NCBI RefSeq assembly: GCF_028473145.1
Contig: NZ_CP092370.1
Location: forward strand, 2,418,001-2,482,000
Length of the DNA stretch: 64,000 nucleotides
Direction of reading: 5' to 3'
DNA from: Flavobacterium sp. CBA20B-1
GTDB taxonomy: Bacteria; Bacteroidota; Bacteroidia; Flavobacteriales; Flavobacteriaceae
Positions 41,716-49,870 of this stretch are shown in pieces (positions within the stretch are counted from its first letter, which is position 1; every line of letters begins with the position of its first letter). A program made the translations under genes and the position numbers. The notes under the pieces were generated by a model, which had not been told where the DNA came from, searched no databases, and was given only the letters and a program-made list of their open reading frames with translations.

Positions 41716-42237
41716 TTAACAATTAGGACCAGTTCTACCAAAGAAACGGTCGTCTTTATCGGTTCTACCTTGATCTTCTAAAGGAAATTCTTTTCTAAGT
41801 GGGAAAGATTCCATTTCATCCATATTTAAAATACGTTTTAACTGCGGATGATTTTTAAATACAATTCCGTAAAAATCGTATGTTTCGCGCTCTTGCCAAT
41901 TTGCAGCAGGATACAACGAAACAATGCTTTCCACTTCGGGATTGTTTGCCGGTAAAAATACTTTTACGCGAACACGTATATTATCGAACCAATTGTGCAA
42001 ATGATATACCACACAAAATTGGCGATTTTCTTCATAATCGGGATAGTGCACTCCGCAAACATCGGTTAAGAAATTAAAGTTCATAGAAGAATCTTCTTTT
42101 AAGAATTTAATCACTTCGAACGATGCTTCTTTCTTAACTTCAAACGCCAACATATCGTGCAGAACATGAAAATTTTCTACCTTAGGGGTAAACTGTTGGC
42201 TTAGCGTTTGCTGAATGATTTCGTTTGTTAAGCTCAT
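41716..42237 (-). CDS. nuoC: NADH-quinone oxidoreductase subunit C
   Basis: The 173-residue 30-kDa-type subunit of the peripheral arm. Seen: FLTDVCGVHYPDYEENRQFC and QERETYDFYGIVFKNHPQLK followed by RILNMDEMESFPLRKEFPLE, the NuoC signature. It is separate from nuoD, not fused as in enterobacteria. It starts one base after the nuoB stop. Confidence 0.96.
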   Translation of the reverse strand: MSLTNEIIQQTLSQQFTPKVENFHVLHDMLAFEVKKEASFEVIKFLKEDSSMNFNFLTDVCGVHYPDYEENRQFCVVYHLHNWFDNIRVRVKVFLPANNPEVESIVSLYPAANWQERETYDFYGIVFKNHPQLKRILNMDEMESFPLRKEFPLEDQGRTDKDDRFFGRTGPNC

Positions 42238-42238
42238 G

Positions 42239-42790
42239 TTATTTAATGTTGTATGAGTTTAATAAATCTTTGTATTCATCGCTGCTTCTACGGCGTACCG
42301 ATTCGTTTTTAACGATGTTTTGCAGCTCTAAAATTCCGTCTAAAATTTGTTCCGGACGCGGTGGGCAACCAGGTACGTACACATCAACAGGAATTACTTT
42401 ATCGATACCCTGCAAAACCGAATACGTATCAAAAACACCACCTGTACTTGCGCAAGCACCAACGGCAATCACCCATTTAGGTTCTGCCATTTGTTCGTAC
42501 ACTTGTCGTAAAATAGGCGCCATTTTTTTAGCGATGGTTCCCATTACCAAAAGCATATCGGCTTGGCGAGGAGAGAAACTCATACGTTCTGATCCAAATC
42601 GGCCAATATCGTAAGTAGCAGCCATAGTAGCCATGTATTCAATACCGCAACATGAGGTTGCAAAAGGCAGTGGCCACATAGAATTGGCACGCGCTAAACC
42701 TACCACTTCACTTAATTTTGTTGCAAAAAAACCTTCGCCAGCGAAACCATCGGGCGGAGCAACTTGTTTTATGTTTGATGGATTACTCAT
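42239..42790 (-). CDS. nuoB: NADH-quinone oxidoreductase subunit B
   Basis: The 183-residue subunit carrying cluster N2. [37 protein letters not shown] (tandem Cys), [19 protein letters not shown] and [20 protein letters not shown] supply the four ligands. It starts 14 bp after the nuoA stop. Confidence 0.98.
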   Translation of the reverse strand: MSNPSNIKQVAPPDGFAGEGFFATKLSEVVGLARANSMWPLPFATSCCGIEYMATMAATYDIGRFGSERMSFSPRQADMLLVMGTIAKKMAPILRQVYEQMAEPKWVIAVGACASTGGVFDTYSVLQGIDKVIPVDVYVPGCPPRPEQILDGILELQNIVKNESVRRRSSDEYKDLLNSYNIK

Positions 42791-42804
42791 AATTTTTACT
42801 GCAT

Positions 42805-43170
42805 TTATTCAAACTCTAATCCTTTTTTCTTAAACTCATATAATAAGCCTACAATTAATAGGAACATAAAAATGCCCATTTTATATAAGCCTTCCCAGCC
42901 TAATTCCATGAAATTTACGGCCCAAGGATACATGAAAATAACCTCTACATCGAACAAAACAAAGAGAATGGCCACCAAAAAGTAGCGCACATTGAAAGGA
43001 ACGCGGGCATTACCGAACGATTCGATACCACATTCGAAGTTTACGTCTTTATTTTTCGATGCTTTTTTAGGACCTAAAAAACCTGAAATTATAATGGTAA
43101 CAAAAACAAAACCCGCTGCCAGCCCAAGCTGCATAAGGATTGGGATTAAATCTAATTGATTTGATTGCAT
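42805..43170 (-). CDS. nuoA: NADH-quinone oxidoreductase subunit A
   Basis: A 121-residue, three-helix membrane subunit: [40 protein letters not shown] (the conserved Cys loop), [20 protein letters not shown] and [11 protein letters not shown] at the end. It is the first gene of the operon, with a -7 box about 30 bp upstream. Confidence 0.96.
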   Translation of the reverse strand: MQSNQLDLIPILMQLGLAAGFVFVTIIISGFLGPKKASKNKDVNFECGIESFGNARVPFNVRYFLVAILFVLFDVEVIFMYPWAVNFMELGWEGLYKMGIFMFLLIVGLLYEFKKKGLEFE

Positions 43171-43199
43171 GTTGTTTGGTGCATTAAATTTTCAAACTT

Positions 43200-43207
43200 C
43201 AAATATA
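43200..43207 (-). promoter_or_regulatory. -7 box of the nuo operon
   Basis: On the minus strand TATATTTG, matching TAnnTTTG, about 30 bp before the nuoA ATG. The -33 side is only a T-rich stretch, so the promoter call rests mainly on the -7 box. Confidence 0.5.
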
Positions 43208-43308
43208 ATTTTTTCATAGCGTATAAAAAACCAATTGTTTTGCTTTGTGTAGCATTTTAACGGTTTTGTAGTAATTTATAATGATTTTAAATAATCTGTT
43301 TGTATAAA

Positions 43309-43335
43309 AAAACACCTGCAAAAAGCAGGTGTTTT
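43309..43335 (-). terminator. Terminator of the cold-shock gene
   Basis: AAAACACCTGC (43309-43319) pairs with GCAGGTGTTTT (43325-43335) over an A5 loop. On the minus strand a seven-T run follows. Confidence 0.85.
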
Positions 43336-43371
43336 AATTTTGGAAGTAAATATATGTTGTACTAACGTATA

Positions 43372-43566
43372 TTATAAAACAACAACGTCAGTTGCGATTT
43401 TTCCTTTTTTTCCGTCAGATTCAACGTAGTTCACTACATCTCCATCTTTTAATTCTCTTGATTTAAGTCCAGAGATGTGAACGAAAATGTCTTGACCTGT
43501 TGTTTCGTCTGTAATAAATCCAAATCCTTTTGATTCATTGAAGAACTTTACTGTACCTGTTCTCAT
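43372..43566 (-). CDS. Cold-shock domain protein (CspA family)
   Basis: A 64-residue OB-fold RNA chaperone: TGTVKFFNESKGFGFITDET contains the RNP1 motif KGFGFI, DIFVHISGLKSRELKDGD contains RNP2 (IFVHIS), and VVNYVESDGKKGKIATDVVV closes the domain. It binds single-stranded nucleic acid and melts mRNA structures. It is monocistronic, with a clear promoter and terminator. Confidence 0.96.
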   Translation of the reverse strand: MRTGTVKFFNESKGFGFITDETTGQDIFVHISGLKSRELKDGDVVNYVESDGKKGKIATDVVVL

Positions 43567-43597
43567 TTGTAATAATAAAAAATAAATTAATAATGGT

Positions 43598-43627
43598 CAA
43601 AGATAAACTTTTTATTCTGTTTTCAAA
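43598..43627 (-). promoter_or_regulatory. Promoter of the cold-shock gene
   Basis: On the minus strand TTTG (43627-43624), 18 nt, TATCTTTG (43605-43598). The 5' leader is about 30 nt. The stretch from here to 43923 holds no gene or repeat that I can see. Confidence 0.65.
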
Positions 43628-43923
43628 GTTTTTAAGAAGTATTTTTAATCAAAAAATAAAAATTTTAAAGGAATGGTAATTTAAGCCTTTTGTAATTTGA
43701 AATTGCTTATAAGTGTTTAAAAAAGTTGGTAGAAATTGTTTTGCTCAGCAAAGTCGAGTTGTTACTTAATAAAAATCGATTAAAAAGTAAAAAAAAAGGC
43801 AGTTTAAAAACTCAAACAAATCTTCTTTAATTGGTATGTAAACACAAATATTTTTTACTTTTGGCATAGCGCATTATTATATGATTTTTTTATTGTATAA
43901 AGCAAACAGCAAAAGTTAAAATT

Positions 43924-43971
43924 CCCCGCTGCCGCACGAATCCCCGCTGCCGCACGAATCCCTTCGTGTGG
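43924..43971. repeat. REP hairpin, left of the RAYT gene (1.5 copies)
   Basis: CCCCGCTGCCGCACGAA occurs twice in tandem. The second copy continues into TCCCTTCGTGTGG, forming the stem CGCACGAA/TTCGTGTG. It is the inverted partner of 44609-44638. Confidence 0.8.
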
Positions 43972-44034
43972 CTTTTTCTTTTAACAAAGTTTTCTAAAAT
44001 TACAATTTTATTTATCTTTATAAAAAACATAAAG

Positions 44035-44601
44035 ATGAGCAGAAATTACAAGTTCCACAATCCTGAAGGATTATATTTCATAAGTTTTGCAGTTGTAGGC
44101 TGGCTGGATGTATTTATCCGAAATGAATACAAAGAAATTTTTCTGGAAAGTGTAAGATCCTGCCAAAAAAATAAAGGTTTGGAAATTCATGCATAGTGTA
44201 TTATGTCCAGTCATGTGCATTTAGTTTTCAGAAGTATAAACGGGCAAAAACCTGAACTTTTGATTGGTGATTTAAAGAGATTTACAAGCCGGGTAATTGT
44301 ATTAGCCATCAAAGAAAATCCTAAAGAAAGCAGAAGAGAATTTCTATTGGATTTTTTTCTTAAAGAAGGTTTACAAAGTTCAAATGTGAAACAATATCAA
44401 TTCTGGAGACATGATAACAAACCTATTGAACTTTGGAGTGACCATATGATCAATCAAAAGATCAATTATGTTCATCAAAACCCTGTAGAAGCAGGTCTTG
44501 TTTTTCGTGCACAAGACTACCCATACAGTAGTGCGGTAGATTATTCTGATGAAAAAGGTCTGCTTGATGATATTGCTGTTTTCAGAATGTTTGGTTTTTA
44601 A
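44035..44601 (+). pseudogene. REP-associated tyrosine transposase (RAYT) with an in-frame stop
   Basis: A Y1 transposase of the IS200/REP-associated type, about 188 codons. The first part (SRNYKFHNPEGLYFISFAVV) runs to GLEIHA, then a TAG at 44194 replaces what is normally Trp. It continues CIMSSHVHLVFRSINGQKPE (HUH motif HVH) and QPIE-like PIELWSDHMINQKINYVHQN PVEAG, typical of RAYTs. RAYTs process REP hairpins as ssDNA. The flanking inverted REPs fit this. The single nonsense change suggests recent inactivation. Confidence 0.88.
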
Positions 44602-44608
44602 AGAATGA

Positions 44609-44638
44609 CCACACGAAAGGATTCGTGCGGCAGCGGGG
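44609..44638. repeat. REP hairpin, right of the RAYT gene
   Basis: CCACACGAAAGGATTCGTGC followed by GGCAGCGGGG: stem CACACGAA/TTCGTGCG. It is inverted relative to the left REP, so the RAYT gene sits in a symmetric REP pair. Confidence 0.8.
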
Positions 44639-44639
44639 G

Positions 44640-44855
44640 AAGAGTAGAGCATTAACATCTTTTCATGAAGGTTTTGGTCATGGGATACCTTTTTCAAGAG
44701 GAATTACGGGACGAGTTAATCAATATAATGCTATAAAATATGAAAATATGATTAGAAGAGTGATGGGGATAAAAACAATGCGAAATGGACAAAATCCAAT
44801 TCATGGAGGAGGAGAAATTGTTCCTATTTCTACGACTTTACCAACTTATAGATAA
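44640..44855 (+). pseudogene. C-terminal fragment of an Rhs-type toxin (fragment A)
   Basis: An open frame with no start of its own, entering directly from the REP. It encodes about 71 residues including RALTSFHEGFGHGIPFSRGI and KYENMIRRVMGIKTMRNGQN, then HGGGEIVPISTTLPTYR. The HE...GH and later E resemble the zinc-peptidase toxin domains found at Rhs C-termini, but the spacing is not a clean HExxH. The upstream Rhs core is missing. The next gene starts 5 bp later and could be its immunity gene. Confidence 0.5.
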
Positions 44856-44860
44856 AATTT

Positions 44861-45367
44861 ATGAAGATAGCTGCTTATTTTTTTTTATTTTTCATTTCTG
44901 TAAATTGTTTTTCTCAAAATAATGAGAATTATTTTAAACTTAAAATTGAAAAAGTAGAACAAGATTATAGAAAAATTTTAAACAATAGAAAATATATAAT
45001 TTACTCAACACCTTATAAAATGCATTTATTGTTTTTAAAGGACGGAAGTTTTTATAACTTTATTTTTAAAAGTGAATATGAAGAGGATTTTGTTCTTGAT
45101 GACTTTGTAGTTAATAAAAGTGATGATATTATTCAAAATCTGTTTAATAGTTCAAATTATGAAAAAGGAGTTATTGATTTTAATTCTCATTTTTATATTA
45201 AAAATCCGATTATAACTAGTATAGGTTTATCAACATATTTTTCACTGAATGATGGTTATCAAAGTCGCTATTGTGAGTATTTCTTAACTATTGCAGTTAA
45301 ACCTGTACCTATGAATTTAGAAATATATCAATATTTGAGTTTATTAATATTAAATAAAATCAATTAG
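44861..45367 (+). CDS. Exported protein of unknown function, possible immunity protein A
   Basis: A 168-residue protein with a signal peptide (KIAAYFFLFFISVNCFSQNN). The body shows KLKIEKVEQDYRKILNNRKY and a Tyr/Phe-rich beta region (HLLFLKDGSFYNFIFKSEYE). No family is recognised. Its position right after the toxin fragment, and its very low GC, fit an Rhs-linked immunity gene, but this is inference. Confidence 0.5.
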   Translation: MKIAAYFFLFFISVNCFSQNNENYFKLKIEKVEQDYRKILNNRKYIIYSTPYKMHLLFLKDGSFYNFIFKSEYEEDFVLDDFVVNKSDDIIQNLFNSSNYEKGVIDFNSHFYIKNPIITSIGLSTYFSLNDGYQSRYCEYFLTIAVKPVPMNLEIYQYLSLLILNKIN

Positions 45368-45392
45368 TAAGATATATGATAATGTAGCCAGT

Positions 45393-45415
45393 CGGGGATT
45401 CGTGCGGCAGCGGGG
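45393..45415. repeat. REP fragment between toxin remnants
   Basis: CGGGGATTCGTGCGGCAGCGGGG matches the core of the RAYT-flanking REPs. It lies exactly at the joint before the next toxin remnant (45415). Confidence 0.7.
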
Positions 45416-45471
45416 AATTTGTTGAAGAGAAGTTCAATAAAGATTATGGAGCTTTAGTTGATTTTAAATAA
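45415..45471 (+). pseudogene. Eighteen-codon tail of a second Rhs-type toxin (fragment B)
   Basis: The frame EFVEEKFNKDYGALVDFK and stop begins at the REP edge and ends 8 bp before the next gene. It looks like the extreme C-terminus of a toxin whose body was lost. Confidence 0.35.
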
Positions 45472-45478
45472 TATTTTA

Positions 45479-45892
45479 ATGAATATATTTGATTACATTT
45501 TTTATAGGGTTTATAGAGTTTATCTTAAAAAGGATGATCCAGCACGATTTAATAGTACATTGTATATTTCTTTAATATATTTATTTATCTTGTTTCCATT
45601 ATTTAGTTTCTTATTGGAACTATTAAGAGGTGATAATAAATGGGTTACTAAATCTATGTATATTATATACTGTATTTTAATATTGTTTTATAATGTTACT
45701 AGATATAGTAAAAATTATATAAAAACTATTAATACAAATTATAAGGTAAATAGTGTTCCAAATTGGTTGTTTTTTGTTATATTACCAATTACAATGGTAC
45801 TAGGAATAGTATTGTATATTTGGATTAAAAAAAGTATAGTTGATGAATATCAACTTCAAGGTTATATATATAATAATTGGTTAAACTGGTAG
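45479..45892 (+). CDS. Small membrane protein, possible immunity protein B
   Basis: A 137-residue protein with three membrane helices (LYISLIYLFILFPLFSFLLE, SMYIIYCILILFYNVTRY, WLFFVILPITMVLGIVLYIW). No family is recognised. The ATG at 45479 is preferred to a TTG at 45458. It is placed directly after toxin tail B, in the place where Rhs immunity genes normally lie. Confidence 0.5.
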   Translation: MNIFDYIFYRVYRVYLKKDDPARFNSTLYISLIYLFILFPLFSFLLELLRGDNKWVTKSMYIIYCILILFYNVTRYSKNYIKTINTNYKVNSVPNWLFFVILPITMVLGIVLYIWIKKSIVDEYQLQGYIYNNWLNW

Positions 45893-45921
45893 TGTATCAA
45901 ATGTGTTGATGAAAGTTGAAA

Positions 45922-46004
45922 CCCGATGGCGCGGATTTGCAATCCGTGCCTATAAAAAGCAACAGCCTCTTTACACACGTATTGAGGCTGTTTTGTTATA
46001 AAAC
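45922..46004 (+). repeat. 83-bp double-hairpin repeat, copy 1
   Basis: Hairpin 1 is GGCGCGGATTTGCAATCCGTGCC (GCGCGGATT/AATCCGTGC). Hairpin 2 is AACAGCCTC...GAGGCTGTT followed by T's, like a terminator. The copy sits at the broken 5' edge of the Rhs core fragment. Other copies are at 48758, 49267, 49397 and 49578. Confidence 0.8.
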
Positions 46005-46890
46005 CCAGCAGGTGTGGGTTACGACAACAAATTTAAGTTCAACGATTTCGGAGGAGAAAGCGGGCAGAGCTTTGGACGAACGAACCGCGCAAAGCGCTGA
46101 ATTAGACGACGCCACACAAATGTATTATTACGGCGCACGTTATTATGACCCAAGAATTAGTATATTTGTAAGTGTAGATCCGCTAGCGGAACATCCAAAA
46201 CAAATTGGATCATCACCTTATATTTATGTTGCTAATAATCCTATCAATCTAATAGATCCTACGGGAATGATCTGGGAAAGACCAGAAGATAAAAAGCGTC
46301 TAGAAAGCGATATTAAAAGTAAGATTAAAAGTCATGAGGGAGAAATTGCTAATCTTACTGAATCCTTAACTAATGAAACAAAAGAAAAGAGAATTAATTC
46401 GATAAATAATAAGATTAAAGACTATGAAGAAAGGATAGGTTTGTTAAATCAATCTTTACATGATATTGAAATGTTAGATCAGGATTCTAGAAGTTATTTT
46501 CTTGAAGATTTGCCTGAAAGTGAAACCAATTCATTTGTTCATGGAGTTGGAGATAAAATCTATATCCAAGGAACTAATACTGGAGAACATTTACATGAAA
46601 TTAGACATGTTGGTCAATTTTTACAGAAAGGAAGAAACCTTAAATTTGTTGTTAAAAACGGTTATAATAGATTAACAAATGCAGGGAAAGATTTGGAGCA
46701 AATTTCTGACAATGAGGTTGAAGCTTATAAAATTCAGGCTGCATATAGTGGTAATGGTAGCGTAGGTATGCAAGGTGTAAACTTTATAAAAGATATTGAT
46801 GCTTCAAAGATTAATAGGAATAAACGTTTTTCGAACGGAAGTCCTATGTATCCTCTTATTGAAAGATTTTTAAAACTTAGATTCAACTAA
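45999..46890 (+). pseudogene. Rhs core end plus metallopeptidase-like toxin domain (fragment C)
   Basis: It begins in GVGYDNKFKFNDFGGE and, after a 43-bp insertion that breaks the frame, continues LDDATQMYYYGARYYDPRIS and VDPLAEHPKQIGSSPYIYVA NNPINLIDPTG, the end of the Rhs shell. The toxin domain of about 205 residues follows: a coiled-coil stretch (NSINNKIKDYEERIGLLNQS) and then GEHLHEIRHVGQFLQ (HExxH) with NEVEAYKIQAAY as a possible third zinc ligand. The 5' part of the rhs gene is absent; a chimeric open frame from 45916 is an artefact. Confidence 0.7.
46059..46101. repeat. 43-bp insertion in the Rhs core
   Basis: Removing 46059-46101 restores GGA GGA GAA TTA GAC, the expected FGGELDDATQMYYYGARYYDP reading. 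The inserted DNA starts AGCGGGCAGAGCTTTG, ends CGCAAAGCGCT, can fold on itself, and is bordered by GAA on both sides. Confidence 0.65.
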
Positions 46891-46912
46891 TAAATGCAAC
46901 CGCATAAAAAAA

Positions 46913-46958
46913 ACAGGGGGAACATTTTAGCCCCGCGGGGCTAAAATGTTCCCCCTGT
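46913..46958. repeat. Perfect 46-bp palindrome
   Basis: ACAGGGGGAACATTTTAGCC continues into its own exact complement centred on CCGCGG. It lies between the toxin gene and the IS30-family element. It can be a strong terminator for the toxin gene or a hot spot for IS30, which prefers symmetric targets. Confidence 0.8.
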
Positions 46959-46974
46959 TGGCGAAAAAACACCT

Positions 46975-48000
46975 TACTTTGTGGTTCCGGCACTACAAAA
47001 TAAAGATGGGACATTTAACGCTTGAACAAAGATACAAAATTGAAACTTACCACAGCTTAGGTAAACGAATTATTGAAATTGCCGACTATATCGGGAGAGA
47101 CAAATCGGTTGTTTCTAGAGAAATCAAGAGAAATTCTGATGGCAGAAACGGAATTTATAAAGCCAGTTTAGCACATCGAAAAGCCCAAAAAAGGCATCAA
47201 ATCAAGCCTAAAAAACTTACATTCACTCCAGAGGTTATAAGCAATGTAAAACAGTATTTAGAGCAAGATTTCAGTCCGGAGCAAATGGTAGGAAGAGCCG
47301 TTTTAGAAGGAAAAAAAATGGTTTCTCACGAACGTATTTATCAGTATATCTGGAAAGATAAGCGAGCCGGTGGCAACCTATACAAACATTTGAGAACCAA
47401 AGGTAAAAAATACCGCAAAAGAGCTAGTTCAAAAGACAATAGAGGATTGATAGCCAATAGGGTAGATATCAGCAAACGACCGCAAATTGTGGAGAAAAAA
47501 GAACGATTTGGAGATCTAGAAATAGATTTAGTTATTGGTAAAGATCATAAAGGTGCACTATTAACTATTAACGACCGTGCCACAGGATTACTTTTTATGG
47601 GAAAAATTGACAGCAAAGAAGCAAAAGCCGTAGAAACCAAAACAATAGAACTTTTAAAAGACTGGAAACCTTTATTATACACCATTACATCAGACAATGG
47701 AAAGGAATTTGCCAACCACGAGCAACTCTCAGAAAAGCTCGCTATTGATTACTTTTTTGCAAAGCCATATCATAGTTGGGAAAGAGGTGCTAATGAAAAT
47801 TTAAATGGTTTAGTAAGACAATATTTTCCCAAAAGTTCTAACTTTGAATCGATAACCCAAGATCAAATTAATAGAGTTATTAATATTTTAAACAACAGAC
47901 CACGAAAAAGATTTGGTTTCAAAACGCCTAACGAAGTTTTTGCTCTAAAAATGAACGAAAATAGACGAGTTGCATTTAAAACTTGAATCCACGAAAGAAA
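46975..48000 (+). mobile_element. IS30-family element (ends approximate)
   Basis: Imperfect terminal repeats are visible: ACTTTGTGGTTCC at about 46976 and GAATCCACGAAAG at 47987-47999. The exact ends and target duplication cannot be fixed by eye. It separates the toxin domain from its likely immunity gene. Confidence 0.65.
47006..47986 (+). CDS. IS30 family transposase
   Basis: A 326-residue DDE transposase. The N-terminal HTH reads GHLTLEQRYKIETYHSLGKR and IADYIGRDKSVVSREIKRNS, as in IS30. The catalytic residues lie in FGDLEIDLVIGKDHKGALLT (D), TITSDNGKEFANHEQL (D) and YHSWERGANENLNGLVRQYF (E). The ATG at 47006 gives the family N-terminus; the longer frame from 46946 is not needed. It appears intact. 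Confidence 0.96.
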   Translation: MGHLTLEQRYKIETYHSLGKRIIEIADYIGRDKSVVSREIKRNSDGRNGIYKASLAHRKAQKRHQIKPKKLTFTPEVISNVKQYLEQDFSPEQMVGRAVLEGKKMVSHERIYQYIWKDKRAGGNLYKHLRTKGKKYRKRASSKDNRGLIANRVDISKRPQIVEKKERFGDLEIDLVIGKDHKGALLTINDRATGLLFMGKIDSKEAKAVETKTIELLKDWKPLLYTITSDNGKEFANHEQLSEKLAIDYFFAKPYHSWERGANENLNGLVRQYFPKSSNFESITQDQINRVINILNNRPRKRFGFKTPNEVFALKMNENRRVAFKT

Positions 48001-48004
48001 AGAA

Positions 48005-48706
48005 ATGATGAAGAGTAATTTTATAGTTTTAATTTTTTTAGTATTTTATAATTCATTTGCTCAAGAAGTATATGAAAGTGATTTATATGAATTTCAAATA
48101 AAAGGAGATACTTTTGAATTGCATAATCGATATGATATAGAAGAAGAACTCTATGAAAGAAGAAAATCATTTTGTCCATTAATAGCAAAAGGATATATTA
48201 AAAAGGAAGATAAATTTTATTATAGCCTCAGGTCTATTCATTCATCCGAAGAATTTAAATCAAAGATAGTAAAATCTGAATATCGGAAGGAATTAGAAGA
48301 CTCTTTATCCATCACTATTAAAATTTTAAACGTTAATAAGTTAGATATTAATAATTTTATTTTTAGTAGTATTTATAATGTACAGATTCAAGAAGATAAT
48401 GATGATTGTAAATTAGTATTTAAGGCTCCAAAGTTGTGGACACACAAAATATCTTTATTGGCCTATCCTAAAAATGAGAATTTGTTATTAACTGACGATG
48501 TGATAAGCATATCTTTTAGCAATCAATTAGTTATTGATTTTTTTCGATACGATTTGTCATCATTAAAACATTATTATAATGATTTTTATTTTGAAATAGA
48601 GAACTTTAATCCATGTAATTTATATTTAAAATATTTTGATGGAGATTTTGTGAAAATAAAAAATAATAAACTGTATTGGAAAGATATGGTTTTTTTGAAA
48701 AAATAA
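48005..48706 (+). CDS. Exported protein, possible immunity protein C
   Basis: A 233-residue protein with a signal peptide (SNFIVLIFLVFYNSFAQEVY). The body is acidic and beta-rich (YEFQIKGDTFELHNRYDIEE, then ENFNPCNLYLKYFDGDFVKI). No family is recognised. Without the IS30 element it would follow the metallopeptidase-like toxin directly, so an immunity role is plausible but unproven. Tandem ATGs open the frame. Confidence 0.5.
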   Translation: MMKSNFIVLIFLVFYNSFAQEVYESDLYEFQIKGDTFELHNRYDIEEELYERRKSFCPLIAKGYIKKEDKFYYSLRSIHSSEEFKSKIVKSEYRKELEDSLSITIKILNVNKLDINNFIFSSIYNVQIQEDNDDCKLVFKAPKLWTHKISLLAYPKNENLLLTDDVISISFSNQLVIDFFRYDLSSLKHYYNDFYFEIENFNPCNLYLKYFDGDFVKIKNNKLYWKDMVFLKK

Positions 48707-48715
48707 TACTTCACC

Positions 48716-48742
48716 ACGCTGGCGCGGGCATCTTGCCCGTGC
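48716..48742. repeat. Hairpin related to the 83-bp repeat
   Basis: CGCGGGCA/TGCCCGTG stem in GGCGCGGGCATCTTGCCCGTGC, the same frame of bases (GGCGCGG...CCGTGC) as hairpin 1 of the 83-bp repeat but with a different stem core. Confidence 0.6.
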
Positions 48743-48757
48743 AATAAGCAATAAAAC

Positions 48758-48840
48758 CCCGATGGCGCGGATTTGTAATCCGTGCCTATAAAAACCAACA
48801 GCCTCTTTACAAACGTATGGAGGCTGTATTATTATAAAAC
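48758..48840 (+). repeat. 83-bp double-hairpin repeat, copy 2
   Basis: Same plan as 45922-46004. Here the second hairpin has ACAAACGTATGGAGG, a slight change. Confidence 0.8.
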
Positions 48841-49147
48841 ACATTACTTTTGTTGTATGTTTAATAGTTTCGACTTTTCAAAGGACACAGTAAGTAAGTG
48901 TGTTTTATAGTGGTAAAGTACACCAAAGTAACTTTTACAAACAACACGAACAGTAAATTATTTATAAAACTAAAGCAAACCGTACAACACCTATATACTA
49001 TAAATGTGGGTGTTTGTGCAGGTTACTGAGTTTATCGAAGTATAATTATATAATAACAGTTGTTTAAATTTGGTTGTATGGTGTTTTAAAAACGTACAAT
49101 TAATTTAAAAGTTGTTTTGGTGTAGTTGTAATATTAAAACATAAAAA

Positions 49148-49175
49148 AACGGTTGTACGTAAAAATACAACCGTT
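49148..49175. terminator. Hairpin terminator
   Basis: AACGGTTGTA (49148-49157) pairs with TACAACCGTT (49166-49175). It is preceded by A's and followed by TATT. It resembles the alaS terminator core and may end the minus-strand remnant next to it. Confidence 0.6.
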
Positions 49176-49194
49176 ATTAATTAAATGTTTGTTA

Positions 49195-49262
49195 CTACAC
49201 AGCGTAGTCAAGGTCTTCACCAGTAAAAAATTCGTCTTCGTTATCGTCAATAACAACATTTT
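49195..49262 (-). pseudogene. Acidic C-terminal peptide remnant
   Basis: On the minus strand the frame VVIDDNEDEFFTGEDLDYAV ends in TAG at 49195 just before the terminator at 49148. The upstream part is replaced by an 83-bp repeat. It is probably the tail of a lost gene. Confidence 0.3.
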
Positions 49263-49266
49263 TGCA

Positions 49267-49349
49267 CCCGATCGCGCGGATTTGTAATCCGTGCCTATAA
49301 AAACCAACAGCCTCTTTACACACGTATTGAGGCTGTTTTATTATAAAAC
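49267..49349 (+). repeat. 83-bp double-hairpin repeat, copy 3
   Basis: Starts CCCGATCGCGCGG (C for G compared with copies 1 and 2). Both hairpins are intact. Confidence 0.8.
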
Positions 49350-49396
49350 ATTGTACTGTTGTTGTATGTTTAATAGTTTGTGGTAAAAAGCAAAAC

Positions 49397-49760
49397 CCCG
49401 ATCGCGCGGATTTGCAATCCGTGCCTTTAAATCACAACAGCCTCTTTACACACGTATTGAGGCTGTTTTATAATAAAACACTTTACTGCTGTTTGTTTTA
49501 AACGAAAAAGACACGCCTAAAAAAGCGTGTCTTTCAGCATTAAAGAGGTGGTATATACAGCACAAAAATAAAACCAACCCGATGGCGCGGATTTGCAATC
49601 CGTGCTTTTAAAAACACAACAGCCTCTTTACCCACGTATTGAGGCTGTTTTACTAAAAAAAACTTACTGTTGTTTGTTTTAAACGAAAAAAGACACGCCT
49701 AAAAAAGCGTGTCTTTCAGCATTAAAGAGGTGGTATATACAGCACAAAAATAAAACCAAC
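49397..49760 (+). repeat. Tandem duplication of about 182 bp containing repeat copies 4 and 5
   Basis: Unit 1 (49397-49577) and unit 2 (49578-49760) each have the 83-bp repeat, then TTTGTTTTAAACGAAAA, a GACACGC/GCGTGTC hairpin and AAAGAGGTGGTATATACAGC. The units differ at a few bases only. Confidence 0.8.
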
Positions 49761-49870
49761 TAAAAAGCTGTTACCTCTATTTTTTGTTGAGAGGTAGCCC
49801 AACCACCTGCTTTAATCATCAACTTAAAAACTAAAATTATGAACAGAAGGTCCTAAAAAAATGGTGTGTG

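Larger units (their letters stand above)
48841..49870. other. About 1 kb without a gene: repeats and decayed ends
   Basis: No credible coding frame on either strand. It holds three more 83-bp repeats, a terminator hairpin, two copies of a GACACGC/GCGTGTC hairpin block and a small coding remnant. It separates the Rhs debris from the minus-strand ferritin genes. Confidence 0.7.

Noticed and set aside
45916..46000. N-terminal part of the long open frame leading into Rhs fragment C
   Set aside because: It reads through the 83-bp repeat and its terminator, then joins the Rhs frame only because of the 43-bp insertion; not a real protein start.
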